DNA from: an uncultured Clostridia bacterium
GTDB lineage: Bacteria > Bacillota > Clostridia > Christensenellales > Borkfalkiaceae
Length of the DNA: 5,828 bases
Reading direction: 5' to 3'
NCBI GenBank assembly: GCA_947177495.1
Contig: CAMWUS010000095.1
Coordinates: 1-5,828 of the forward strand
Shown one piece after another: positions 1 through 5,568 of this stretch. A model generated the notes under the pieces. That model worked only from the letters and a program-made list of their open reading frames with translations. It ran no database searches and had not been told where the DNA came from. The position numbers and the translations under genes are program-made. Within the stretch, counting starts at the first letter, position 1. Each line of letters opens with the position of its first letter.

Positions 1-956
1 CCTTTTTGGAATTTGCCGAGCGCGGCAGAACCACGCTTGCAGTCAAGTCGGATTTCGTGCGCGGCGGCGCGGGGATCGGAAAGTTTATCGCGCAGGAGCT
101 CGCGGGCTTCGGTTACGAATGCCGTTCCGACGTGGGCGCTTCCGAATTCAAGGTGGACGTCGCCGTCATCGACCCCAAGAACAAACATCGCTTTATTTTG
201 GGTATCGTCTGCGACGGTACGGATAAATTCTCCGTACGTGACAGAAACTTGTTGCAGGTGCAAACGCTCAAACGCGGGAATTGGAACGTCATTCGCGTGA
301 ACAGCGTCAACTATTACAACAACCCCAAGCGCGAAATCAAGCGCATTAAGGAAATGCTCGATAAGCTCACGGGCACGGAGAAGAAAGCGGATTTGCTGAA
401 AAACCGCAAGCCGTACCGTTTTGTAAAGCAGAGCGGCACGGAAGTCGCCGCGTTCGTCACGAGCGGCGAGAACGACAGCGAGATTGCCGCGCGTATCAAA
501 GAGATCGTGGCGACGGAAGAGCCCATCTCCCGCGCCTTCCTCAAAAAGCGCTGCCTTGCAACGTTCGGAATTTTAAAGAGCGGAAGCAAGGTGGATCAGC
601 GTTTGGACGCGCTGATCGACGGATGCGGGTTGCTTCGCGACCGCGTGATGGGCGTGGACTATTTCTACAAAAATCCCAAGGCGCTGCTCGTCGGGAAATT
701 CCGTATGGAAGAGGGAACGCCGCTTCGTCGCAGCGAGGAAGATTTCACGGTATACGAAACGGTGTCGTTTATCAAGAGCGCGCTCGAAGAACGCGTCGCC
801 CTCTATATGGACGAGCTGATCGCGCTCTTGGCGGGTACGTTCCGCGAACTTCGTCCCACCGAAAAGCTTGCTTGCTTCCTGCGCGATTGCGTGCAGTACG
901 GGGAAGAGAAGGGGTTATTCGTCCGTTCCGTCTCCGACCGCATTTCCTTGGCTTGA
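1..956 (+). CDS. C-terminal part of a large DUF4011/DUF3320-type helicase with Vsr-like nuclease domain (5' truncated by window edge)
   Basis: The reading frame is open to the left edge, so this is the last ~318 codons of a longer gene; the TTG at position 6 is only the first in-window start-like codon. Residue numbers count from that TTG. Residues ~22-112 look like the MTES_1575/Vsr-like restriction-endonuclease-fold domain that ends many DUF4011-type superfamily 1 helicases: SEFKVDVAV (46-54) carries the expected acidic residue, then GIVCDG (66-71), RDRN (78-81) and a GNWNVIRV strand (91-98). Residues ~155-222 resemble DUF3320 (EEPISRAFLKKRC, then a short helical bundle ending DYFYKN). The remaining ~90 residues are helical and unassigned. 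In the family, these proteins are thought to act on nucleic acids and often sit in defence or repair settings. The motif usually seen as G-I-E-C-D-G has Val instead of Glu here, so nuclease activity is uncertain. The family call rests on motif recognition, with no search run. No terminator is visible after the stop. Confidence 0.7.
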   Translation, partial: FLEFAERGRTTLAVKSDFVRGGAGIGKFIAQELAGFGYECRSDVGASEFKVDVAVIDPKNKHRFILGIVCDGTDKFSVRDRNLLQVQTLKRGNWNVIRVNSVNYYNNPKREIKRIKEMLDKLTGTEKKADLLKNRKPYRFVKQSGTEVAAFVTSGENDSEIAARIKEIVATEEPISRAFLKKRCLATFGILKSGSKVDQRLDALIDGCGLLRDRVMGVDYFYKNPKALLVGKFRMEEGTPLRRSEEDFTVYETVSFIKSALEERVALYMDELIALLAGTFRELRPTEKLACFLRDCVQYGEEKGLFVRSVSDRISLA

Positions 957-1137
957 GGGTGAATTCATCGGTTGATGCTTCGTCAACTTCCGCGCCGCCT
1001 CGGTTGCGTACGGGGGTGTACGCGCCCGTCGTCGGTGCTCAGTTTCCTCGCCTGAACCGCGACTTCGCCCTCAGTGATTACTGTTGGTCTGAGGAATAAG
1101 TAATAAAAACAACGCGTAAACACATAAGGTTTTACAC
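957..1137 (+). other. Hairpin-rich intergenic region before ktrB (possible leader RNA or dispersed repeat)
   Basis: This 181-base gap holds no convincing gene but several short inverted repeats. GTTGA/TCAAC is at 971-975/983-987. GCGTAC/GTACGC is at 1006-1011/1018-1023, with a six-base GGGGGT loop. CCTCAG/CTGAGG is at 1069-1074/1089-1094. A competing pair is TTCCTC 1044-1049 with GAGGAA 1091-1096, so two alternative folds share the segment 1089-1096. GC content is high up to about 1070, then the last ~45 bases are AT-rich, as expected just before a start codon. No T-run follows any hairpin, so it is not a plain terminator. It could be a cis-acting RNA controlling potassium uptake, or a copy of a structured intergenic repeat. 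It does not match the c-di-AMP (ydaO) riboswitch core well. Confidence 0.4.
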
Positions 1138-2499
1138 ATGAAATTTACGAAAAAAATCCAAAAAAAGATGAGCGTGTGGCAGTACTTGGCGCTGGGATAC
1201 CTCTTGGTTATTCTCATCGGAAGTATTCTGTTGGTGCTGCCCTTTTCCACGAAAAGCGGCTCCACTAGCTATCTCGATGCGCTCTTCACCGCCACTTCCG
1301 CAACCTGTGTTACGGGGCTCATCGTGGTGGATACCGCCGTGCATTGGAGCGGATTCGGGCAAGCCGTCATTCTCCTGCTCATTCAAACGGGCGGGCTAGG
1401 CTTCGCCACGTTCGTCACGGTCGTATTCCTCATGATTCGGCGGGGCACCCTCGGCGTGTATCAAAAGCGCACAATCATGCAGACGTTCGGCGGCAAGAAC
1501 AGCTCGGGTGCGGGCACGCTTATTTTGCGCGTGGTCGTAGGCACCTTCGTCATCGAGGCGGTCGGCGCGTTTGCGCTCGCGTTCCGCTTCGTGCCCGACT
1601 TCGGTTGGGGGAAGGGAATTTACATCGCTGTCTTCCATGCCGTATCGGCGTTCTGTAACGCGGGGTTCGACGTACTCGGAGTTGTCGGCGAGGAATTCGT
1701 TTCGCTCACGGCGTACGCAACCGACCCGCTCGTTTCCCTCGTCATTCCCGTGCTTATCTTCATCGGCGGCTTGGGCTTCTGCGTATGGGGCGACTTGATG
1801 GATAGCCGTTTCCGCTGGAAGAAAATGCAGTTCTATACCAAATTCGTGCTCGCAATCAGCGGCGTGCTCGTGGTGCTTTCCACCTGCTTGTTCCTGCTGT
1901 TCGAGCGCAACAACCCCGCGTATGCGGATTTCAATTTCGGGCAGAAATTGCTCTGCTCCTTCTTCTTGGCGAACACGCCGCGCACGGCGGGCTTCTCCAC
2001 CGCGGGCATGTCCACGCTTTCGGACAGCGGATATTTATTGATGCTCATTCTCATGTTCATCGGCGGCTGCTCCGGCTCTACCGCGGGCGGTATTAAGGTA
2101 AGTACGTTCGCCGTCGTCGTTGCAGGTATGTGGGCGGTGCTGCGCGGTCGGCGAGACATCGACATGGGCAAACGCCGCATCTCCAACGCCCTGTTCGGGC
2201 AGGCACTCGCCATCTTCGCGGCATACCTTGCCATCATTCTCGGCTCGACGCTTGTCATCTGCGCCATAGAACCTACGGGGAGCTTCCAAGCGGTGCTGTT
2301 CGAAACGGTGTCGGCGCTCGGCACGGTGGGGCTGAGTATGGGGCTTACGCCTACGCTCCGCACGGCTTCGAAATTGATTATTATTTTGTTGATGTACATG
2401 GGAAGGGCGGGCGTACTCACGCTTGCGTTTGCCATCGGTAAAAAACGTAGCGAGGCGCAAATTCGACGCCCCGTTGCGGATACGCTCTACATCGGATAA
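1138..2499 (+). CDS. ktrB: KtrB-type potassium translocating subunit (Trk/Ktr/HKT superfamily)
   Basis: This is the complete integral-membrane K+ channel-like subunit, 453 residues and of normal KtrB length. The four M1-P-M2 repeats show their selectivity-filter loops: TCVTGL (56-61), FCNAGFD (172-178), TPRTAGF (280-286) and LGTVGLS (394-400). GGCSGSTAGGIK (309-320) is the flexible intramembrane gate loop of the third repeat, and MGRAG (421-425) carries the conserved Arg of the last membrane helix. In the family, KtrB dimers in the cell membrane bind an octameric KtrA ring and take up K+, often coupled to Na+. The chosen ATG has only a weak upstream AAGG; an internal ATG at 1168 has no better site. 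The gene precedes ktrA by 15 bases, so the two are almost certainly one transcript. The short N-terminus (~15 residues before the first helix) and 453-residue length fit KtrB better than the longer TrkH. Confidence 0.95.
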   Translation: MKFTKKIQKKMSVWQYLALGYLLVILIGSILLVLPFSTKSGSTSYLDALFTATSATCVTGLIVVDTAVHWSGFGQAVILLLIQTGGLGFATFVTVVFLMIRRGTLGVYQKRTIMQTFGGKNSSGAGTLILRVVVGTFVIEAVGAFALAFRFVPDFGWGKGIYIAVFHAVSAFCNAGFDVLGVVGEEFVSLTAYATDPLVSLVIPVLIFIGGLGFCVWGDLMDSRFRWKKMQFYTKFVLAISGVLVVLSTCLFLLFERNNPAYADFNFGQKLLCSFFLANTPRTAGFSTAGMSTLSDSGYLLMLILMFIGGCSGSTAGGIKVSTFAVVVAGMWAVLRGRRDIDMGKRRISNALFGQALAIFAAYLAIILGSTLVICAIEPTGSFQAVLFETVSALGTVGLSMGLTPTLRTASKLIIILLMYMGRAGVLTLAFAIGKKRSEAQIRRPVADTLYIG

Positions 2500-2514
2500 A
2501 ACGGAGGATTTTAT

Positions 2515-3168
2515 ATGATATCGGTACTACTCATCGGAATGGGAAAATTCGGGCGCACGCTCGGAGAAAAACTGCTCGGCATGGGCGACGAAGTGATGAT
2601 CGTGGATAAGAACGAAGACGTCATCAATTCGCTTGGGCCGAAATATGCCGACGCGACCATCGCCAACTGCACGAACGAGGAAAACCTCGCCGCAATGGAC
2701 GTGAAAGCGTTCAACGCCTGCGTGGTTGCCATCGGCGACGACTTCCAATCCTCTTTGGAAGTAACGTCTCTTCTCAAAGATTTGGGGGCGAAGCGCGTCA
2801 TCTCCCGCGCCACGACGGACATTCAAAGAAAACTGCTTCTCCGCATGGGCGCGGACGAGGTTATCTATCCCGACATGGATATTGCGGAAAAGCTCGCCGT
2901 GCGTCTCAATTCGGATAAGGTCATCAACTATATCGACATCGACTCCGACTATTCCATTTTCGAAATCGCCATTCCCAACAAATGGATCGGGCGCAAACTC
3001 ATCGATATTAACCCGAGAAAGAAATACGGCATGAACATTCTTACGGTCAAGAAAGGGCGGCAAGTTATTTCCTCGCTCGACGGAAATTACGTATTCGAGA
3101 ACGGCGACCAAATCGTGGTATTCGGCGACACGGAAAAGATTTTGGCGTTTGCGAACAAGACGAAGTAA
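2515..3168 (+). CDS. ktrA: KtrA-type regulatory RCK subunit of the potassium uptake system
   Basis: This cytosolic gating subunit has 217 residues, full length for KtrA. Residues 1-~130 form a Rossmann-fold RCK_N domain: the nucleotide-binding glycine motif GMGKFG (8-13), with Asp31 at the end of the second strand (VMIVD) placed to hold the ribose. Residues ~137-215 form the RCK_C domain (start YIDIDSDYSIFEIAI, end NGDQIVVFGDTEKI). In the family, KtrA octamers switch KtrB on with ATP and off with ADP, and the RCK_C domain of several Bacillota binds c-di-AMP; whether this one does cannot be seen. The ATG has a strong GGAGG at 2503-2507 with a 7-base spacer, and follows the ktrB stop by 15 bases. 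It is a single-RCK protein, unlike the double-length TrkA of proteobacteria. Confidence 0.95.
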   Translation: MISVLLIGMGKFGRTLGEKLLGMGDEVMIVDKNEDVINSLGPKYADATIANCTNEENLAAMDVKAFNACVVAIGDDFQSSLEVTSLLKDLGAKRVISRATTDIQRKLLLRMGADEVIYPDMDIAEKLAVRLNSDKVINYIDIDSDYSIFEIAIPNKWIGRKLIDINPRKKYGMNILTVKKGRQVISSLDGNYVFENGDQIVVFGDTEKILAFANKTK

Positions 3169-3266
3169 AGACAACAAAAAAGACGGAGCGTTACCATAGT
3201 TCCAATAGGGAATTTCCCACATACGTGGAGCGCACTTGAAAAGAAAAAACGAGAAGGAGAAATCAT
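3169..3266 (+). other. ktrA downstream gap with small inverted repeats
   Basis: The 98 bases between ktrA and the next gene carry no intrinsic terminator, so read-through from ktrBA is possible. Two short symmetric elements are visible: GGGAA-T-TTCCC at 3208-3218 and CCAC/GTGG around 3217-3228. GGAGCG occurs twice (3185-3190 and 3227-3232). These could be an operator or chance; no convincing promoter was found. The end of the gap supplies the ribosome binding site of the next gene. Confidence 0.25.
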
Positions 3267-4001
3267 ATGGCAACGTTCACGGAAGCCGAAGTGCGGTTAC
3301 TTGTAAATACACGTATTAACAGGCAGGAGCTTACCGTTGACGGGATTTCCGGACTTGGCTTTCCGTTTACGACGACGTGTAAGCTTACCGTCGACGATGC
3401 GGGGAACCCCGCAATTTTTGCGGACAGAATAATAGCCGACTTTATTTATACCTACAAACACAAGCATCGTCAGGCGGATATGTTCGCATCGCTTAGAATA
3501 AGCATTGCAAAGGATTGCCCGCCCGACGCCGCATTATACGTCAACACGATAAGCGCAGGCGGAACGAGAATTTATACCAACACAGATTTCCCTTCTCTCA
3601 AAGCCACGATTATGAAAATGAAAGAGGAACGCGCCAAAGAGCTTGGCCCGAAGGGAATGTTAATCGAACCGCAAGATAAAAAGGATTCTGTAACCCAAAA
3701 GATTAACGATTACGTCGGGCAGCCGGTAATTATATTTGCAAGAGACAATACTGGTGAATTAGCTATGAGCGGCGTTTTGGTCGGCAGCGAACATTATACT
3801 ACAGACGGGTGCCCCTGTTTTATCATAATAGACGGATTGCTGTCCAAACATTCCTGTCTGGGGACTATTGATTCCGCCCTTTATCTGGTTAAAAAAGACG
3901 GCACGATGAATATTAAAGCGGCGACCGGAAACGTCAAAAAAATAAGAGAATCAATAATTGGAAAAATCGCTGATTGCAGCGGCCCCCGCAGATATTTTTA
4001 A
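3267..4001 (+). CDS. Unrecognised 244-residue protein, possibly with an Sm-like beta domain
   Basis: I do not recognise this protein. The ATG has a good AAGGAGA at 3254-3260 with a 6-base spacer, and the frame is clean, so it is probably expressed. No signal peptide or membrane helix is seen. Residues ~1-115 are mixed, with beta-like stretches (LRISIAKD 76-83; ALYVNTISAGGTRIYT 89-104). Residues 111-128 form a charged Lys/Glu-rich helix. Residues 143-~215 look beta-rich: INDYVGQPVIIFARDN (146-161), MSGVLVG (167-173), then CFIIIDG (184-190). That order loosely recalls the strand-loop-strand start of Sm/LSm-like domains, a weak inference. The tail has CSGPRRYF. Use of ATA, AGA, AGG and TTA codons is visibly higher and GC lower than in ktrBA or dnaK, which suggests transfer. 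A decayed regulator fragment lies directly downstream before a shared terminator. No function is assigned. Confidence 0.7.
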   Translation: MATFTEAEVRLLVNTRINRQELTVDGISGLGFPFTTTCKLTVDDAGNPAIFADRIIADFIYTYKHKHRQADMFASLRISIAKDCPPDAALYVNTISAGGTRIYTNTDFPSLKATIMKMKEERAKELGPKGMLIEPQDKKDSVTQKINDYVGQPVIIFARDNTGELAMSGVLVGSEHYTTDGCPCFIIIDGLLSKHSCLGTIDSALYLVKKDGTMNIKAATGNVKKIRESIIGKIADCSGPRRYF

Positions 4002-4010
4002 ATACAAAAA

Positions 4011-4156
4011 AGCAAGAAAAATTTACCTCAGTTCCCAAGTAGCACGATAGACAGGCTGAGAAAAAAAACGGTATCAGCACCACAAAAATCGACGACTTGT
4101 GCAAAATACTAAATTGCAGAGTGGAAGATATTATCGAATTCGTACAAGAAAATTAA
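4011..4156 (+). pseudogene. Broken C-terminal half of a Cro/C1-type (XRE) helix-turn-helix regulator
   Basis: Two frames together spell the C-terminal half of a small XRE-type repressor. From about 4011 one frame gives ...PSSTIDRLRKK. After an A8 run at 4061-4068 the frame two bases on gives NGISTTKIDDLCKILNC followed by RVEDIIEFVQEN and a TAA at 4154-4156. STIDRLRK reads as the recognition helix, and TTKIDDLCKILNCRVEDII is the usual final helix pair of such proteins, which normally have ~65-75 residues. The N-terminal ~25-30 residues and any start codon are missing, and the frame changes at the homopolymer, so this is a remnant. Upstream, the first frame is the one used by the preceding gene, but a TAA at 3999-4001 separates them. 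It may be what is left of a regulator acquired together with the 3267-4001 gene. A sequencing indel could explain the frame change but not the missing start. Confidence 0.75.
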
Positions 4157-4189
4157 ACCACCGAGTGTTGTCGCACTCGGTGGTTTTTT
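4155..4189 (+). terminator. Intrinsic terminator, plus strand
   Basis: A 10-bp GC-rich stem, CCACCGAGTG (4158-4167) with CACTCGGTGG (4174-4183), closes a six-base loop. It is extended by AAA/TTT and followed by a T-run at 4184-4189. It ends transcripts coming from the 3267 gene and the regulator remnant, and perhaps from ktrBA. The stem begins inside the stop codon of the remnant. The A-run on its left side may give it some activity on the minus strand too. Confidence 0.9.
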
Positions 4190-4190
4190 A

Positions 4191-4231
4191 AAGTACAAAT
4201 AAAACGGCGCGCGGTCAAACCGCGCGCCGTT
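4191..4231 (-). terminator. Intrinsic terminator of the minus-strand phosphoribosyltransferase gene
   Basis: This is a perfect 12-bp stem, ACGGCGCGCGGT (4204-4215) with ACCGCGCGCCGT (4219-4230), around a three-base loop. Read on the minus strand it is followed by TTTTATTT. It lies 13 bases past the minus-strand stop codon. Together with the neighbouring plus-strand terminator it insulates the two convergent transcripts. Confidence 0.85.
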
Positions 4232-4243
4232 CGTTTATTCAAT

Positions 4244-4870
4244 TTAAATTTTACTGTAACCGTAAGAATTGATAAGAGCGTCGATCTTTTTGCCTGCCTG
4301 GCAGAGCGGACAGAGGTTGGGCGAATAGGAAGCATATGCGGGAACGTCGTCTACGTTAATGAGCTTCACGACGGGTACGCCCTCGATTTCGAAATCGCCG
4401 CCGAACACGCATGCAACGCCCACGGGCTCCCCGCCGTAATAGCGGATGCCGGCTACGGTGCTCTTTGCCGTAAGTCCCGTCGTAGCGGTCGCGGAGAGAA
4501 TGAGCACGCGCTTTCCCCATACGTAAGGAGCGAGGTTGTCACGCAGGACAAGCATATCGTTGGTGACCTCGGGGGAGATGACGTTCATATCGCGATTGAC
4601 GTTGATGCCCGCAGTCGAGAGAGCGCTTGCAAGAAAGGCGCCCACCATCTTCGTCCGTTCCAAAGTGATAATGGTATCGATGGGGGTATTGATAAACGCT
4701 TCCGCAATCAGCTGCGCGGCGGCTTTCGCCATCGACATCTGCGATTTGACTTTGGTCATGTCGATGCAGTAATTTACGTGGGAGTGCTGCGTGGCGAAGT
4801 GCCCCGGGATTGCGCTGATAATGACTTTGCCGTTACTTTTTGCGTGAATTTTAGTTGCTCTCGATTCCAT
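4244..4870 (-). CDS. Orotate phosphoribosyltransferase-like protein (PRTase family) with atypical PRPP loop
   Basis: This is a 208-residue type I phosphoribosyltransferase-like protein. The PRPP-loop region is RVLILSATATTGLTAKS (121-137): the hydrophobic strand and TTG turn are kept, but the two acidic residues that normally precede the Thr pair are Ser and Ala. The upstream hood and core also fit the fold (DTIITLERTKMVGAFLASAL 65-84; the ER-T-K stretch is where the family binds pyrophosphate). A CPLC motif (187-190) followed by AGKKIDALINSYGYSK ends the protein. This tail recurs, as I recall, in a clostridial group often annotated as orotate phosphoribosyltransferase. Canonical members add PRPP to orotate in pyrimidine synthesis, but the substrate here is uncertain and no other pyr gene is adjacent. 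The ATG has AAAAGGA (4879-4885 on the opposite strand) 8 bases upstream. The gene has its own promoter and terminator, so it is probably monocistronic. Confidence 0.8.
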   Translation of the reverse strand: MESRATKIHAKSNGKVIISAIPGHFATQHSHVNYCIDMTKVKSQMSMAKAAAQLIAEAFINTPIDTIITLERTKMVGAFLASALSTAGINVNRDMNVISPEVTNDMLVLRDNLAPYVWGKRVLILSATATTGLTAKSTVAGIRYYGGEPVGVACVFGGDFEIEGVPVVKLINVDDVPAYASYSPNLCPLCQAGKKIDALINSYGYSKI

Positions 4871-4891
4871 ATATAAAATCCTTTTTTTTCC

Positions 4892-4920
4892 ATTTTAAAG
4901 CAAAACGCGGGAAATGTAAA
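4892..4920 (-). promoter_or_regulatory. Sigma-A type promoter of the phosphoribosyltransferase gene
   Basis: On the minus strand, TTTACA (4920-4915; 5 of 6 to TTGACA) and TAAAAT (4897-4892; 5 of 6 to TATAAT) are separated by exactly 17 bases. Transcription would begin near 4885, only ~15 bases before the ATG, so the Shine-Dalgarno site would sit at the very 5' end of the message. No room is left for a riboswitch or attenuator. Confidence 0.65.
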
Positions 4921-4972
4921 GAGCGAAACGCAATATTTTTCGGAAATTTTTTTATTTTTTTCCCGAAAACCG

Positions 4973-5000
4973 TTTAACGGGGTCAAAAAAACATTATATT
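4973..5000 (+). promoter_or_regulatory. Possible promoter of grpE-dnaK with palindromic operator-like sequence
   Basis: TATATT at 4995-5000 is a fair -10 box; TTTAAC at 4973-4978, 16 bases upstream, is a poor -35. The -35 region lies inside a perfect small palindrome, CCGTT-T-AACGG (4970-4980). A single CtsR-like heptad GGTCAAA (4981-4987) falls between the boxes, but no second heptad follows. No CIRCE inverted repeat (TTAGCACTC-N9-GAGTGCTAA) is present anywhere in the gap. Confidence 0.3.
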
Positions 5001-5003
5001 AGT

Positions 5004-5022
5004 AGTGTCTTAAAAAGATACT
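5004..5022 (+). promoter_or_regulatory. Imperfect inverted repeat in the grpE leader
   Basis: AGTGTCTT (5004-5011) and AAGATACT (5015-5022) pair over eight positions with one G-U wobble around an AAA loop. It lies between the putative -10 and the grpE start. It could be a small leader hairpin or a protein-binding site. It is not the CIRCE sequence, and the short length leaves chance possible. Confidence 0.3.
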
Positions 5023-5049
5023 TGCAAAAAAATTACGGTGGTTGATAAA

Positions 5050-5541
5050 GTGAGCGAAGAAAAGAAAGTGCCCCACGAGGAAGAAATGCCGCTTCATGCG
5101 GACAAGGCTTGCGAGGAGTGGCAGCATCAGGCGGAGGACTTCAAGCGCAAATGGTATTCCGTAACGGCGGAATACGAGAATTACCGCAAACGGACGGTGT
5201 CCACCCGCGCGCAGGCTTATGCGGAGGGCAGAGCGGACGTCGTAAAGGGGCTGTTCCCCATTGCCGATACGTTGGAGTTGGCGCTTCACAGCTGTGCGGA
5301 CGAAAAGACGCGCCGCGGCATCGAGATGGTCATGAAGTCGTTCGAGAAATTACTTGCCGATGAGGAAATCGAAGTGATTTGTCCGCTCGGCGAAGAATTC
5401 GACGCAAGTAAGTGCGAAGCGGTCATGGCGGTAGACGGAGAAAGGGGCGATCATAGCGGCACGGTCAAACAGGTACTTCGCAAGGGGTACGAACAAAAGG
5501 GAAAAATTCTGCGGTTTGCGCAGGTTTCGGTTATAAAATAA
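5050..5541 (+). CDS. grpE: GrpE, nucleotide exchange factor for DnaK
   Basis: GrpE is a homodimeric cytosolic co-chaperone that releases ADP from DnaK. From this start it has 163 residues, short for the family (often 180-200) because the acidic disordered N-terminus is brief. Residues ~18-60 form the long dimerising helix (FKRKWYSVTAEYENYRKRT). The C-terminal beta domain carries the family signature in diverged form: PLGEEFDASKCEAVM (112-126), GTVKQVLRKGY (137-147) and LRFAQV (154-159). The usual H-E-A-V and R-P-A are C-E-A-V and R-F-A here. The start is uncertain. GTG 5038 has no ribosome site; GTG 5050, chosen here, has GGTGG 8 bases upstream; ATG 5086 has GAGG 5 bases upstream and would remove 12 more residues. 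dnaK follows after 27 bases on the same strand. hrcA, often first in this operon in Bacillota, is not upstream. Confidence 0.9.
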   Translation: MSEEKKVPHEEEMPLHADKACEEWQHQAEDFKRKWYSVTAEYENYRKRTVSTRAQAYAEGRADVVKGLFPIADTLELALHSCADEKTRRGIEMVMKSFEKLLADEEIEVICPLGEEFDASKCEAVMAVDGERGDHSGTVKQVLRKGYEQKGKILRFAQVSVIK

Positions 5542-5568
5542 TTCGTTAATTCAAAAGGAGAAAAATAT

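Noticed and set aside
954..1060. Possible ydaO-type c-di-AMP riboswitch before ktrB (GGGTGAAT at 956-963, and a faint likeness to the conserved CAGCTAACCTCG block at 1038-1050)
   Set aside because: The first block overlaps the upstream stop codon, the GGGGACCC-like core is missing, and the spacing does not fit. The likeness is too weak to call.
623..1099. 158-residue plus-strand reading frame running across the end of the helicase gene
   Set aside because: It is a shadow frame over a gene with clear domain motifs, rich in Arg and Ser as such shadows are, and has no ribosome binding site.
2527..3273. 248-residue minus-strand reading frame opposite ktrA
   Set aside because: ktrA is certain from its RCK motifs. 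The antisense frame has no recognisable protein character and arises from the codon pattern of ktrA.
4011..4156. Programmed frameshifting at the A8 run giving a functional regulator
   Set aside because: No start codon or N-terminal half of the helix-turn-helix domain precedes the run, and a TAA at 3999-4001 separates it from the upstream gene. Decay is simpler.
4981..4993. CtsR operator in front of grpE
   Set aside because: Only one GGTCAAA heptad is present; the required tandem second heptad three bases later is absent.
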